A DNA stretch of 64,000 nt from CAYRFQ01 sp964423615 (GTDB lineage Bacteria > Planctomycetota > Planctomycetia > Gemmatales > Gemmataceae): contig CAYRFQ010000001.1 in NCBI GenBank assembly GCA_964423615.1, positions 261,463 through 325,462 of the forward strand, read 5' to 3'. The notes under the pieces were generated by a model. That model worked only from the letters and a program-made list of their open reading frames with translations. It had not been told where the DNA came from and did not search any database. This document shows, in pieces, positions 35,436 to 43,962 of the stretch. The position numbers and the translations under genes were made by a program. The first letter of the stretch is position 1; each line of letters opens with the position of its first letter.

Positions 35436-35732
35436 CCTCTGGATTTTGGAATTCTATGTTCGTTGCAGGGACACGCAAGAGGGGTGGACTTGACTGAAGT
35501 CCAGAAACAGTACATGCGAGGTGCTTTCGTATATATAGGTGTGATGTTGTTCTGGTTCTTTGGGTCCCTTGGGTTTACACCCACGGCGAGGGTCGATCGT
35601 CCCTTCGGGGCTGACAATACAAAACACGAATCGTAGTTAATCTTCCACTCGTGGCGTGTCTTCGGCCATGAAAAAGTACACGCGAGCCGCGTGAAACTAC
35701 AATTGTTTGGCCAATCTAAATCCCAAGATACA
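35436..35732. repeat. Dispersed repeat, full copy A (297 bp)
   Basis: Begins CCTCTGGATTTTGGAATTCT and ends in a sequence whose complement resembles that start (complement of ATCTAAATCCCAAGATAC), giving imperfect terminal inverted repeats. It shares long blocks with copy B at 37108-37402: TGGATTTTGGAATTCTATG, CACCCACGG, CAATACAAAACACGAATC and GATGAAAAAGTACACGCG-like sequence ending in the palindrome at 35676. The length, the inverted ends and the absence of a gene suggest a MITE-like element. Confidence 0.75.
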
Positions 35733-35785
35733 GCGGAACATCCGATCTTTTTTTGGTAGTTGTCTATCTGTTGTATTCTTCGTTT

Positions 35786-36904
35786 TCAAACAGTTAGCAC
35801 GCGATCTCGTCCAGCTATTTCCCACTGGTCAACAACTTTCCCGTTTTCGATCACATAGGCCTGTTGATGTATGTTACACGTAGGACATATATGAGTCGGG
35901 ATGGCGTATATTTCGGAACCGATCTGGAACTGATCCGCCGCAGATGTTTCGATTACCATGTGCTCTTCGTTTTGTAGCAGTGTTTGATACTCGGGAACGT
36001 TTATCAACTTGCTCCGTTTACCTGCTGGAGGATCCGCAGCGATGGCTTTGTGGCCAAGATCGAGTGTTAAACGGTTCTGTCTCGGTTTACTAATCACCCG
36101 GGTTAGAACGATGGCGGCAGGGACGAATCCAGACATATCGGGGAATCGTTCTCCGTAGCCGTGGTCATGCAAAATGCAAGTCCCTGGAGAACATTCCAAC
36201 CCGGGAATTTCCATCTCCGCGTAGAGTGGGAACGTTGGCGTTCCCCCGACCACAATAGTCGGAACGGAATGGCCTTGACGAACTAAGCGTTCTCGAAACT
36301 CCAAGACCGGCGCAAGCTGAGCATTGACTGCCGACGCACGTTCGCCGAAATCCGTCTGGTGATTGTGTCCGTCGTAGACCTGGAGACCTCTGACTTCAAG
36401 GCTTGGTAATTCTTCGAGTAGTTTATATAAATCGGCAGCAGCATCTCCCGGAGTTATCCCCGTTCGATCCTGGCCGACGTTGATATCAACGAATACCCCG
36501 ACTTGCTGACCGGCCTGAGTCATAACGGCCGAGAGATTTTTAGCCGCCTGTGGGTTATCCATGAGGACAGCGAACTGAATGTTCGGATACTTTTGGATCA
36601 AATTGGCTATACGATGACAATTCGGTCCAACCATGGGATATGCAATGAGTATGTCGAGGACTCCACAATTCGCCAACATCTCGGCTTCCGCTATTGTTGC
36701 GCACTTATGCTTGGTTATCCCCATTTCCAATTCCATGTCTACGATCTGTGGCGTTTTGTGAGTCTTGACATGAGGACGTAATCGGGAGGGGTCCTTTGCG
36801 ATTTTCAATGTTCGAGCGATGTTGTTCTGGATCAATTCTTTGTAGAAAAGTAGCGATGGAGTATAGATCGAATCGGTGTCATGGAGAGTATAATCTGGTT
36901 TCAT
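35786..36904 (-). CDS. PLP-dependent D-threonine aldolase / DSD1-type enzyme
   Basis: A 372-residue enzyme of the alanine-racemase-fold family that includes D-threonine aldolase and D-serine dehydratase (DSD1); these cleave or dehydrate D-hydroxyamino acids in the cytoplasm. The PLP lysine is in RPHVKTHKTP near residue 50. The metal site that separates this family from racemases is at the C terminus, PTHICPTCNIH. DGHNHQTDFG and VGGTPTFPLY match the barrel core. The sequence alone does not decide between aldolase and dehydratase. It has its own start at ATG 36904 and is flanked on both sides by copies of the same ~296-bp repeat, with no other gene between them. Confidence 0.85.
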   Translation of the reverse strand: MKPDYTLHDTDSIYTPSLLFYKELIQNNIARTLKIAKDPSRLRPHVKTHKTPQIVDMELEMGITKHKCATIAEAEMLANCGVLDILIAYPMVGPNCHRIANLIQKYPNIQFAVLMDNPQAAKNLSAVMTQAGQQVGVFVDINVGQDRTGITPGDAAADLYKLLEELPSLEVRGLQVYDGHNHQTDFGERASAVNAQLAPVLEFRERLVRQGHSVPTIVVGGTPTFPLYAEMEIPGLECSPGTCILHDHGYGERFPDMSGFVPAAIVLTRVISKPRQNRLTLDLGHKAIAADPPAGKRSKLINVPEYQTLLQNEEHMVIETSAADQFQIGSEIYAIPTHICPTCNIHQQAYVIENGKVVDQWEIAGRDRVLTV

Positions 36905-37107
36905 GGTTGGTTCACTCGTTGGTTTGGTCAGTTTGATGCCGGTATCAGGGGTTGTGTCCTAGTTATGTCGAACGTACCTTCGACAATGTCGGCAGCTGGC
37001 TTTGCAAACGGTTTTTCTGGAGCCGGAAACTAGGTGGTCAGCTAGCAGTCTTCTCATACTACCATACAACCTGGAAGAAATTCGAGTATCCGCGACTTGG
37101 GTGTGGG

Positions 37108-37402
37108 CCTCTGGATTTTGGAATTCTATGTTCGTCGTAGGTCCACGGGAGCCGCTTGGGCTTAACTGCAATCCAGAAAAAGGAGTTCCGTGGTTTCACA
37201 CCCACGGCTAGGATCTTTCGCCCCTCCGAGGCTGAAAATCAAAAACACGACATTTGCTTTATCCGACTAACCTCGAGACTGACAATACAAAACACGAATC
37301 TTATTTATTCTTCCATCCGTTGCGTGTGTCTACGGCGATGAAAAAGTACACGCGAGCCGCGTGTACCTATGATTTTCTAATAAATCCAAATTCCAAAATA
37401 CC
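37108..37402. repeat. Dispersed repeat, full copy B (295 bp)
   Basis: In the same orientation as copy A. It starts CCTCTGGATTTTGGAATTCT and ends AAATCCAAATTCCAAAATAC, the near-complement of its start, so terminal inverted repeats of about 19 bp are visible. It contains the palindrome with arms GTACACGCG and CGCGTGTAC at 37346-37366. It lies 110 bp upstream of proC, so it may contribute to that gene's leader. Confidence 0.8.
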
Positions 37403-37511
37403 GAGTAGCACAACTCGTGAGAAGGCCCTTACCAACTTATTCGAGGCGGACTATAATACAGTTCCTTCGACAACAACATCGAAGCTAATCCCCACTTGGG
37501 AGACTGACAAC

Positions 37512-38333
37512 ATGACATTGTCGAACCTTGGTCCGATAGGTTTTTTGGGCGCTGGGAAGATGGCCACCGCACTGGCTGCGGGATGGATTGCTGCCGATTG
37601 TGTGACTCCGGCACAGATCACGGCATGCGATCCGGTGGGTGGGGCCCGCGATGCCTTTCGGGGAGCAACGGGAGCCGAAGTCGGGACCGACAATCGTGGT
37701 TTGGTGGAGTCTTCCTCGATCGTTGTGTTGGCGGTCAAACCGCAGGTCGCTCGTGGAGTGCTTGAGGAAATCTCGGGATTATTGACGAATCGGCATCTCT
37801 TGATTTCGATCGTTGCGGGCATCAAACTCGAACAATTACGGTCGTTGACAAATAGCACCGTTAGGCTCGTCAGGATCATGCCGAATACTCCCTGTTTGGT
37901 GGGCACCAGCGCAGCAGGTTATTCGCCAGGCCCCAACGCAACGCAGGAAGACGTGCAAGTCATCGATCGATTGATGAATGTTGTGGGCAAAGCGTTCGCA
38001 GTACCCGAACATCTGCTCGATGCTGTGACGGGCCTTAGCGGAAGCGGACCGGCCTATGTTTATGCTATGATTGAGGCCCTGAGCGACGGTGGTGTTCGGG
38101 TTGGCTTGCCGCGAGATATTGCGACGACTTTGGCCGCCCAAACGGTGCTTGGGGCTGCGAAGATGGTTCTCGAAACGGGTCTCCACACCGGGCAACTCAA
38201 AGATATGGTGGCGAGTCCGGGAGGCACGACCATCGCTGGACTCCACGCTCTCGAACTGGGCGGGGTCCGTGGTGCTTTGATGAATGCTGTCCAAGCCGCC
38301 ACGGAACGAAGCCAACAACTGGGCCAAGGTTAA
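37512..38333 (+). CDS. proC: Pyrroline-5-carboxylate reductase
   Basis: A 273-residue enzyme making L-proline from pyrroline-5-carboxylate with NAD(P)H, the last step of proline synthesis. The N-terminal Rossmann motif is IGFLGAGKMATALAAGW; the family signature around the active site is DAVTGLSGSGPAYVYAMIEA. RIMPNTPCLVG and SPGGTTIAGLHALE are typical. The open frame reaches 258 bp further upstream, but that part translates repeat DNA, so I use ATG 37512 (MTLSNLGPIG). It lies about 100 bp before guaA on the same strand; the two may be co-transcribed but are not functionally related. Confidence 0.95.
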   Translation: MTLSNLGPIGFLGAGKMATALAAGWIAADCVTPAQITACDPVGGARDAFRGATGAEVGTDNRGLVESSSIVVLAVKPQVARGVLEEISGLLTNRHLLISIVAGIKLEQLRSLTNSTVRLVRIMPNTPCLVGTSAAGYSPGPNATQEDVQVIDRLMNVVGKAFAVPEHLLDAVTGLSGSGPAYVYAMIEALSDGGVRVGLPRDIATTLAAQTVLGAAKMVLETGLHTGQLKDMVASPGGTTIAGLHALELGGVRGALMNAVQAATERSQQLGQG

Positions 38334-38435
38334 ACGACTTTCCTCTCGACTTTTTCCTCCTGCCATTCCATTTACAACCAACACCACCGGCCACAACCGG
38401 TAGGGTAAGCATTCCCTTTTCGGATGGATTAACAT

Positions 38436-39989
38436 ATGTCAGTCATGTCGGAACACGAACGCATTTTAGTTTTGGATTTTGGTTCGCAGTACAGCCAATT
38501 GATCGCGCGGCGTATCCGTGAGCAAAATGTTTTCACTCAAATCGTCCGGCACGATTTACCCGTTGGGCGGATCGAAGAATTGAATCCCAAAGGGATCATT
38601 TTCTCTGGCGGGCCGAATAGCGTCTACGTCGACAACGCTCCGAAGTGCGACCCAGCGATTTTCGATTTGAATGTTCCTGTGTTGGGGATTTGTTATGGAA
38701 TGCAACTCGCTTGTCACATCCTTGGGAGTCAGGTCGATCCAACGCCAACGCGAGAATACGGTCGCACACATGTTCAAGTTACCAACGCGGACAGGCTATT
38801 CAGCGGGATTCCGAGTGAGACCGAAGTATGGATGAGTCACGGGGATCAAATCCAAGCGATCAATGGCGAATTTATGACCCTCGCGGGCACCAAGACGTGT
38901 CCAGTCGCCGCTGTGAAACATCGCTCTCGTCCGGTCTTCGGATTACAATTTCATCCCGAAGTCACACACACGACCCACGGAAGTCGAATTCTTCGTAATT
39001 TCTTGTACGAAGTGTGTCAGTGTAGCGGCGACTGGAAGATATCCTCGATCGTTGAGCAGACTATCGAAGAGGTTCGCCAAAAGATCGGAACGAGCCGAGT
39101 CATCTGCGGACTATCAGGCGGTGTGGACTCGTCCGTGACGGCGGCGTTGCTCGCGAGAGCTATTGGTGATCGGTGTTCGTGCATCTTTGTAGACAACGGT
39201 CTTCTCCGCCAAGGTGAGATGGAAACTGTGCGGCGGACGTTTGCTGAGCATTTCCAGACTGACCTCCACGTTGTCGATGCGCAAGCCCAATTTTTGTCCG
39301 CTCTCGAGGGAGTCATCGACCCACAAGAGAAACGGCGGATTATCGGCCACAAGTTTATCGAAGTGTTCAAGGCGGAAGCCGAACACATCGAAGATGCCAA
39401 ATTTTTGGCACAGGGGACGCTATATCCTGACGTCATTGAGAGCGGTGGTGCGAAAGACGGCCCTGCGGCCACCATCAAGACTCATCACAACGTTGGCGGC
39501 CTCCCCGAAGAACTTGGATTTGAGTTGGTCGAACCGCTCAAAGATTTATTCAAGGACGAAGTTCGCAAACTGGCGCAGGAACTGGGTCTGCCCGACAAGA
39601 TAACGTGGCGACATCCATTTCCTGGTCCGGGGTTAGCCGTGCGCTGTTTGGGGGAGATCACAGAAGAGCGCTTGGAAATCCTTCGTCAGGCTGACGCTAT
39701 CTTCATCGAAGAACTCGAGAACGCCAAATTGTATCGACAAACAGCACAAGCTTTCACGGTTTTGTTGCCCGTGCAATCGGTTGGCGTGATGGGCGACGGT
39801 CGCACCTATGAGAACGTCATCGCGCTTCGATGTGTTGATACCGAAGACTTTATGACGGCCGATTGGAGTCGGCTCCCTTACGAATTGCTTGGGCGGACTT
39901 CGACCCGGATCATTAACTCAGTGAAGGGCGTGAATCGCGTTGTGTATGACATTAGCAGCAAACCGCCTGCGACGATTGAATGGGAATGA
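38436..39989 (+). CDS. guaA: GMP synthase (glutamine-hydrolysing)
   Basis: A 517-residue bifunctional enzyme that converts XMP to GMP. The N-terminal class I glutamine amidotransferase has its nucleophile in GICYGMQLAC and its His/Glu pair in FGLQFHPEVTHT. The ATP pyrophosphatase domain has the P-loop GLSGGVDSSV. The C-terminal dimerisation domain ends PPATIEWE, the family's normal C terminus, terminated by TGA; this confirms that TGA is read as stop here. The start could be ATG 38436 or ATG 38445. The next gene overlaps its stop codon. Confidence 0.96.
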   Translation: MSVMSEHERILVLDFGSQYSQLIARRIREQNVFTQIVRHDLPVGRIEELNPKGIIFSGGPNSVYVDNAPKCDPAIFDLNVPVLGICYGMQLACHILGSQVDPTPTREYGRTHVQVTNADRLFSGIPSETEVWMSHGDQIQAINGEFMTLAGTKTCPVAAVKHRSRPVFGLQFHPEVTHTTHGSRILRNFLYEVCQCSGDWKISSIVEQTIEEVRQKIGTSRVICGLSGGVDSSVTAALLARAIGDRCSCIFVDNGLLRQGEMETVRRTFAEHFQTDLHVVDAQAQFLSALEGVIDPQEKRRIIGHKFIEVFKAEAEHIEDAKFLAQGTLYPDVIESGGAKDGPAATIKTHHNVGGLPEELGFELVEPLKDLFKDEVRKLAQELGLPDKITWRHPFPGPGLAVRCLGEITEERLEILRQADAIFIEELENAKLYRQTAQAFTVLLPVQSVGVMGDGRTYENVIALRCVDTEDFMTADWSRLPYELLGRTSTRIINSVKGVNRVVYDISSKPPATIEWE

Positions 39990-40477
39990 AGATGGAGTTT
40001 CCACAGGGATTTATGGGGTTTTGGTATGTCGGAGAAGAACCTGTTTCACGAATTGACGTGAGTGAGTTTCGGGCTTTGTGTTATGCCGTAGCTCGACAAC
40101 TTGGCGGAACCGTGAGTGGCTTTCGATTTGCATCGACCCTTGGGAATTTCCACAGTGCGACGTTGCATTGGGACTACGATAGGAAAACGGCGGACATCCT
40201 TTGTAATTGCCACCACTGGATCATTGCTTTTGCCAAGCCACGGAGTGACAGAGATTGGTTTTTGGAATTCCTTGACTATCCAGAGATCGCCGTTTTGGTT
40301 CGCTCAATGTGGAAATATCGTGTTCTGACGAAAATGGAACTCGAAACGCTAATTACCGACGACCACTTGGACGCAATGGCACCGACAGACCGCAAGATGA
40401 TTGCGAAGGGGAAACGAGCAGGTTTGCTTGGCAAGCCTTTGACAATCGGCGATGTAGTTTTCCACTTTTTAGATTGA
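39986..40477 (+). CDS. Protein of unknown function overlapping guaA
   Basis: A 163-residue soluble protein that I do not recognise. ATG 39986 overlaps the guaA stop (ATGA), suggesting translational coupling; an in-frame ATG at 39980 and one at 39992 are alternatives. The sequence has many aromatic residues (GFMGFWYVGEE, ATLHWDYDRKTADILCNCHHWIIAF) and a basic C-terminal region (DRKMIAKGKRAGLLGKPL). There is no signal peptide or membrane segment. The linkage to purine synthesis is positional only. Confidence 0.7.
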   Translation: MKMEFPQGFMGFWYVGEEPVSRIDVSEFRALCYAVARQLGGTVSGFRFASTLGNFHSATLHWDYDRKTADILCNCHHWIIAFAKPRSDRDWFLEFLDYPEIAVLVRSMWKYRVLTKMELETLITDDHLDAMAPTDRKMIAKGKRAGLLGKPLTIGDVVFHFLD

Positions 40478-40583
40478 TCCATCGATCGACACGCCTGTTG
40501 AGAACTGCGGGCAATGGACCCCAGTAACGGGTGTATTCTGGGCTGCTATTTTATCCGCACATGTCTCAATAAGTCACGAGTCC

Positions 40584-41453
40584 TCAGGTTACCTCGCGTA
40601 AGCACTCCAAAAACTTTTTGCAAAGCTTCGATTGAAATCGGTAGGGATTCCAACACACAACGATCGTTCTGGTGGGTCGCTCTCGGAGTGACAAGTAGAC
40701 TCGTTCGTCACTGACATCGGTTTGAGCTGCCAGTGCGGGGATGAGAGAAATGCCCTGACCAAGTCCCACCAGCGTTTGAATAGTAGTGAGTTGGCTCACT
40801 CGCCCGAGGGCAACGGGATGAAACGCATTTTGCTCGCAAAAGATGGTGACGTTGTTTGAAAGACAGTGAGTTTCGTTGAGCAATAAAAACGGTTCTGTTT
40901 TGATCCCACTGACGTCCGGATTCTGTGTAGCGGCCAGGGGATGTTCTTTTGGTACCAGAAGAAGTAGTTCCTCGTCGAACAACTCCTCGGTTTCTAAATA
41001 TTTTGTATCGATCGGCAATGCCAACAGCCCAAGGTCGATTTCGCCTTGGCTGCACCGCTTGACCAATACGTCTGTTGTATCTTCGTTGATGATGACGTGA
41101 GCACCAGGCGACTGCTCACGAAACTTCTTTATGACTACTGGCAAGAGATACGGGGCGAGTGTCGGAATTGCGGAAATGGTCAATCGTCCCGTCTGACCAT
41201 CGTCGGTAATCTGGCTCTTGGCATCATCGACGAGTTGGAGAATTTTCTCGGCTCGGTAGAACAAAACCTCCCCAGCTTGGGTCAGCGTAACTCGTCGGCC
41301 TTGGCGTTCCAACACCGGTTGCCCTAGCTCTTCTTCGAGTTTCGCGACTTGTTGACTTATTGCCGGCTGTGAAATGCCACAGTCTTCGGCCGCTCGTGTG
41401 AAGTTACCGTGTTCGACGATTTTCAGGAAGTAGTGGAGTTGGTTGATGTCCAT
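40584..41453 (-). CDS. oxyR: LysR-family regulator, OxyR-like peroxide sensor
   Basis: A 289-residue LysR-type regulator. The N-terminal winged helix is typical (LHYFLKIVEHGNFTRAAEDC, SQPAISQQVAKLEEELG). The effector domain contains HCLSNNVTIFC, with Cys197 and Cys206 nine residues apart and preceded by His, as in the redox pair Cys199/Cys208 of E. coli OxyR; hydrogen peroxide joins these cysteines into a disulfide and activates the protein. I therefore expect a peroxide sensor. No catalase or peroxiredoxin gene is adjacent, so targets lie elsewhere. An 11-bp inverted repeat starts six bases upstream of its start codon. Confidence 0.85.
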   Translation of the reverse strand: MDINQLHYFLKIVEHGNFTRAAEDCGISQPAISQQVAKLEEELGQPVLERQGRRVTLTQAGEVLFYRAEKILQLVDDAKSQITDDGQTGRLTISAIPTLAPYLLPVVIKKFREQSPGAHVIINEDTTDVLVKRCSQGEIDLGLLALPIDTKYLETEELFDEELLLLVPKEHPLAATQNPDVSGIKTEPFLLLNETHCLSNNVTIFCEQNAFHPVALGRVSQLTTIQTLVGLGQGISLIPALAAQTDVSDERVYLSLRERPTRTIVVCWNPYRFQSKLCKKFLECLREVT

Positions 41454-41458
41454 TGTTA

Positions 41459-41513
41459 GTTAGTTTTCGACAAGGGTTTTTCTCTGTTGTAGTTGTACAC
41501 GCCGAAAACTAAC
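41459..41513 (-). promoter_or_regulatory. 11-bp perfect inverted repeat upstream of oxyR
   Basis: GTTAGTTTTCG (41459-41469) and CGAAAACTAAC (41503-41513) are exact complements 33 bp apart. They lie just before the oxyR start codon at 41453, so they may be an autoregulatory operator or a leader hairpin. The sequence is not the tetranucleotide ATAG-type OxyR site of E. coli. Confidence 0.55.
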
Positions 41514-41760
41514 AGGATACACCTTCATGCACTTCACGGAGACTTGTGTTAGCAGGTTTGGTGCCTTGAATCTGTTTCACTCATTTTGGCGATTTGCGTC
41601 CAATTGCCAACGGCTCGAAGTGGGTCTTGATCTTTGCCATTTGGATTTGCCGGAAAAGCGTGAACCGCTTTTCGTTGAGTGGAACGCCAACGACTCGCAT
41701 ATCATCGCTAATCGACGACTGCATTGTTGAATAATAGGTTTTGATCTCCGGTACTCCATC
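41514..41760. other. Intergenic region upstream of oxyR
   Basis: About 250 bp between the oxyR control region and the 3' end of the lipoprotein gene. A 67-codon plus-strand frame (41527-41730) is open but has no recognisable features. I call no gene here. Confidence 0.35.
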
Positions 41761-42651
41761 CTACCATCGATCATGGATTGCCCACGTAGAAGGGCCTTGA
41801 GGTTTTCGAAGAATGGACACGTTGTTCGGTTGCGTGCGGGAGCTTGTTGGCTTCGAGTGTCTAGGAGAACCGGAGCCCTTTCGTGGTGGCTTGGGTGATC
41901 CGGAAAAAGTCCCCTGTGAAGGAGGCGTTTTGTGACAAGTATTGTCCGGGGCACTGGTCCAGGTTATGGACTCAGGTGGCTCCTCACGGTATGGGAACGT
42001 CGGAGCCCTTCGAACCCTTGTTGCCGGGTAAGTTTGCAGGTCCGTCAAAGGCGCCTGTCGCCGAGGCCCAGTGCCAACGACGAACCGGTCGGACAACAAA
42101 GCCGAACCAGAGATGGGCACAGCTTCCCAAACCAGTCGGCTGGTTTTCAACTCGTAGGCAAACATGACCAGTTTGACGACGGATGATTGGTACACTGCTC
42201 GAAACAGGTTGGGGGCTGATTCCGGCCTGGAAATACTCAGACCTGCTAAATTCAAATCGCCACCTTGAAAACCGATAATGAAATCTCTTTGATCCGTGCC
42301 ATAGGCCGCCAGAGCCACGACCAGAATCAATTTGGCATCTTTTTTCTCGTCCTTAAGTATTACACCATGTCGGAGTAAGTTTCTCTGGAGTGTGGCGATC
42401 ACCCATCCTTTGTCAGCGGCTTCAATTTGGTTTGTGTCGAGGAACACGGATGAGCCTCGGAGTGGGTGTAAATCGACGTTGTTTAAGACTTGGTCCCAGG
42501 TATTAGTTAGCAGGAGTTGTTCTGTGCCCGAACGAGGCGTCCCAGTCCGCCCCATCGTCGAACAACCGTAAGTTCCGAGGAGCATGCCGACCAGAATCAA
42601 CATCCTGAGAGAGGGGCTCTTCGAGAGTTTGCCAGGTGTGGCAATCGTCAT
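41761..42651 (-). CDS. Predicted lipoprotein of unknown function
   Basis: A 296-residue protein with a lipoprotein-type N terminus: basic start, hydrophobic SLRMLILVGMLLGTYG, then Cys (LLGTYGCST), which would be lipidated and anchored in a membrane. The next 170 residues look like a globular domain (GTEQLLLTNTWDQVLNNVDLHPLRG, GWVIATLQRNLLRHGVILKD). Such domains occur in planctomycete lipoproteins of unknown role. The last 80 residues are Pro/Ser/Arg-rich and probably disordered. It lies on the minus strand upstream of oxyR but is well separated from it. Confidence 0.7.
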   Translation of the reverse strand: MTIATPGKLSKSPSLRMLILVGMLLGTYGCSTMGRTGTPRSGTEQLLLTNTWDQVLNNVDLHPLRGSSVFLDTNQIEAADKGWVIATLQRNLLRHGVILKDEKKDAKLILVVALAAYGTDQRDFIIGFQGGDLNLAGLSISRPESAPNLFRAVYQSSVVKLVMFAYELKTSRLVWEAVPISGSALLSDRFVVGTGPRRQAPLTDLQTYPATRVRRAPTFPYREEPPESITWTSAPDNTCHKTPPSQGTFSGSPKPPRKGSGSPRHSKPTSSRTQPNNVSILRKPQGPSTWAIHDRW

Positions 42652-43962
42652 TTTTTCCGTCCTCTCCGAAACCTCAGAATTCTAGTTGATGTGCGCTCGT
42701 CGGGGACCAACACGCCACGAATCGCGTGGATGCTTCATAAATGAGTATCGGACGAGAATGGTTGCTTCAGCCAATAAAACTGGTTATGTCAATCACAACA
42801 TTTACGAAAAATACGACTACTGATGACTTTGGGTAAGAAAAATCAAATGCCATCGTGGGTTGGACATCGATAGAACCTCTCGGCAGTCGTTGGGGAATCG
42901 AAGTCGTCTCGACTAAAAGAATCGGGCTCTAATCCGGTCGGAGCACTTGTCCAACGAAAAAGCTCGAAAGGCCAAGCGGTGCTGATTGGTGCTTTTGCGA
43001 ATGAGGATTGCAAGGCGAGCAGTTGTCGGGGTTCTCGCTCTCGTGTATTGCTGGGTCGTTGGATCAATCAGTGTCAGTTCTTGACGGTCTGTGCACCGAA
43101 TAGGGGGGCGAGAGTGTGGTCAAGGCGCGATTGTAGTAGTATCGCAAATTGGATGACTGTTTGTTCGAGTGGAGTAGGGGTGGTTGAGCGGGAGCGGGAG
43201 CAATAGTGATCGATTTCGCGTTCCAAGGGATAATTTTGGGAATTCGACGATTTTTGCGAAAATGACGCGGCGTTCAATCCTATTGTATTATGGAGACCTG
43301 CGCGCAAGAGCGGTCCAAGAACTCGAAAATGAGCCCAAATGGCTGTTTTTCGAGGGTCCGTTTTCCACAAGTCATTGAATAACAAGCACATGCGGAAATA
43401 GAGGGGTGTCAAAAAGGTGCAATTTAGGCGCAAGTTTACTACAAGTTTAGCGCAGGTTTACTACAAGTTTAGTGCAGTTTTAGCGCAGATTTCTGTCATT
43501 TTTGGACCGGTTTTTGTCAGGAAATTGTGGGGTCTCGGACGGGATGAAAATGGGGATGGGAAATTTGATACGTTTTTTTGAAAAAAATCGGAGCGTCGTT
43601 TCGTTCCCGTTTCTGGCTTACCGGCGCGGCCCGGCTACAAACTCGCACATGTCAGAAGGTCACCTGACTCAGAGCTGACAATTGTTGAATCGATTGGCTT
43701 GAGCGAAGCCATGTTCTGCCTACTCTTGTTCTTCCAACGTGGTGTGAATTGCGCGATTTAGGTGTCCGCTTATCCGCGGGATTCGGAGATGTTCAAAGGC
43801 GTGGTTCCGATAGCATCGATGTTGTGATTTAATGCAGAGCAAGTCTGGAGATGGACTGAAAGCCTTCGCTTTGAAATTCAGTAAGATGGTGGGAGGCATT
43901 GGGTCGGAACACATGGCAGGTCGCCGATTCAATGGAAAATCACATGCGCAAGGAGAAGAGTG
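42652..43962. other. Long intergenic region, 1.3 kb
   Basis: No convincing gene on either strand; the longest frames (119 codons on minus at 43074-43433, 75 codons on plus at 42979-43206) look random. It holds the tandem repeat at 43428-43490 and the A/T-rich leader of the MscS gene. A 1.3-kb gap is long for this genome and may contain decayed sequence. Confidence 0.5.
43428..43490. repeat. 22-bp tandem repeat, about 2.8 copies
   Basis: The unit GCGCAAGTTTACTACAAGTT-TA at 43428-43449 is followed by a copy with one change (GCGCAGGTTTACTACAAGTT-TA, 43450-43471) and then a shorter, diverged copy (GTGCAGTTTTAGCGCAG, from 43472). Confidence 0.8.

Noticed and set aside
41527..41730. 67-codon plus-strand frame between oxyR and the lipoprotein gene
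   Set aside because: No recognisable features; lies in the oxyR control region.
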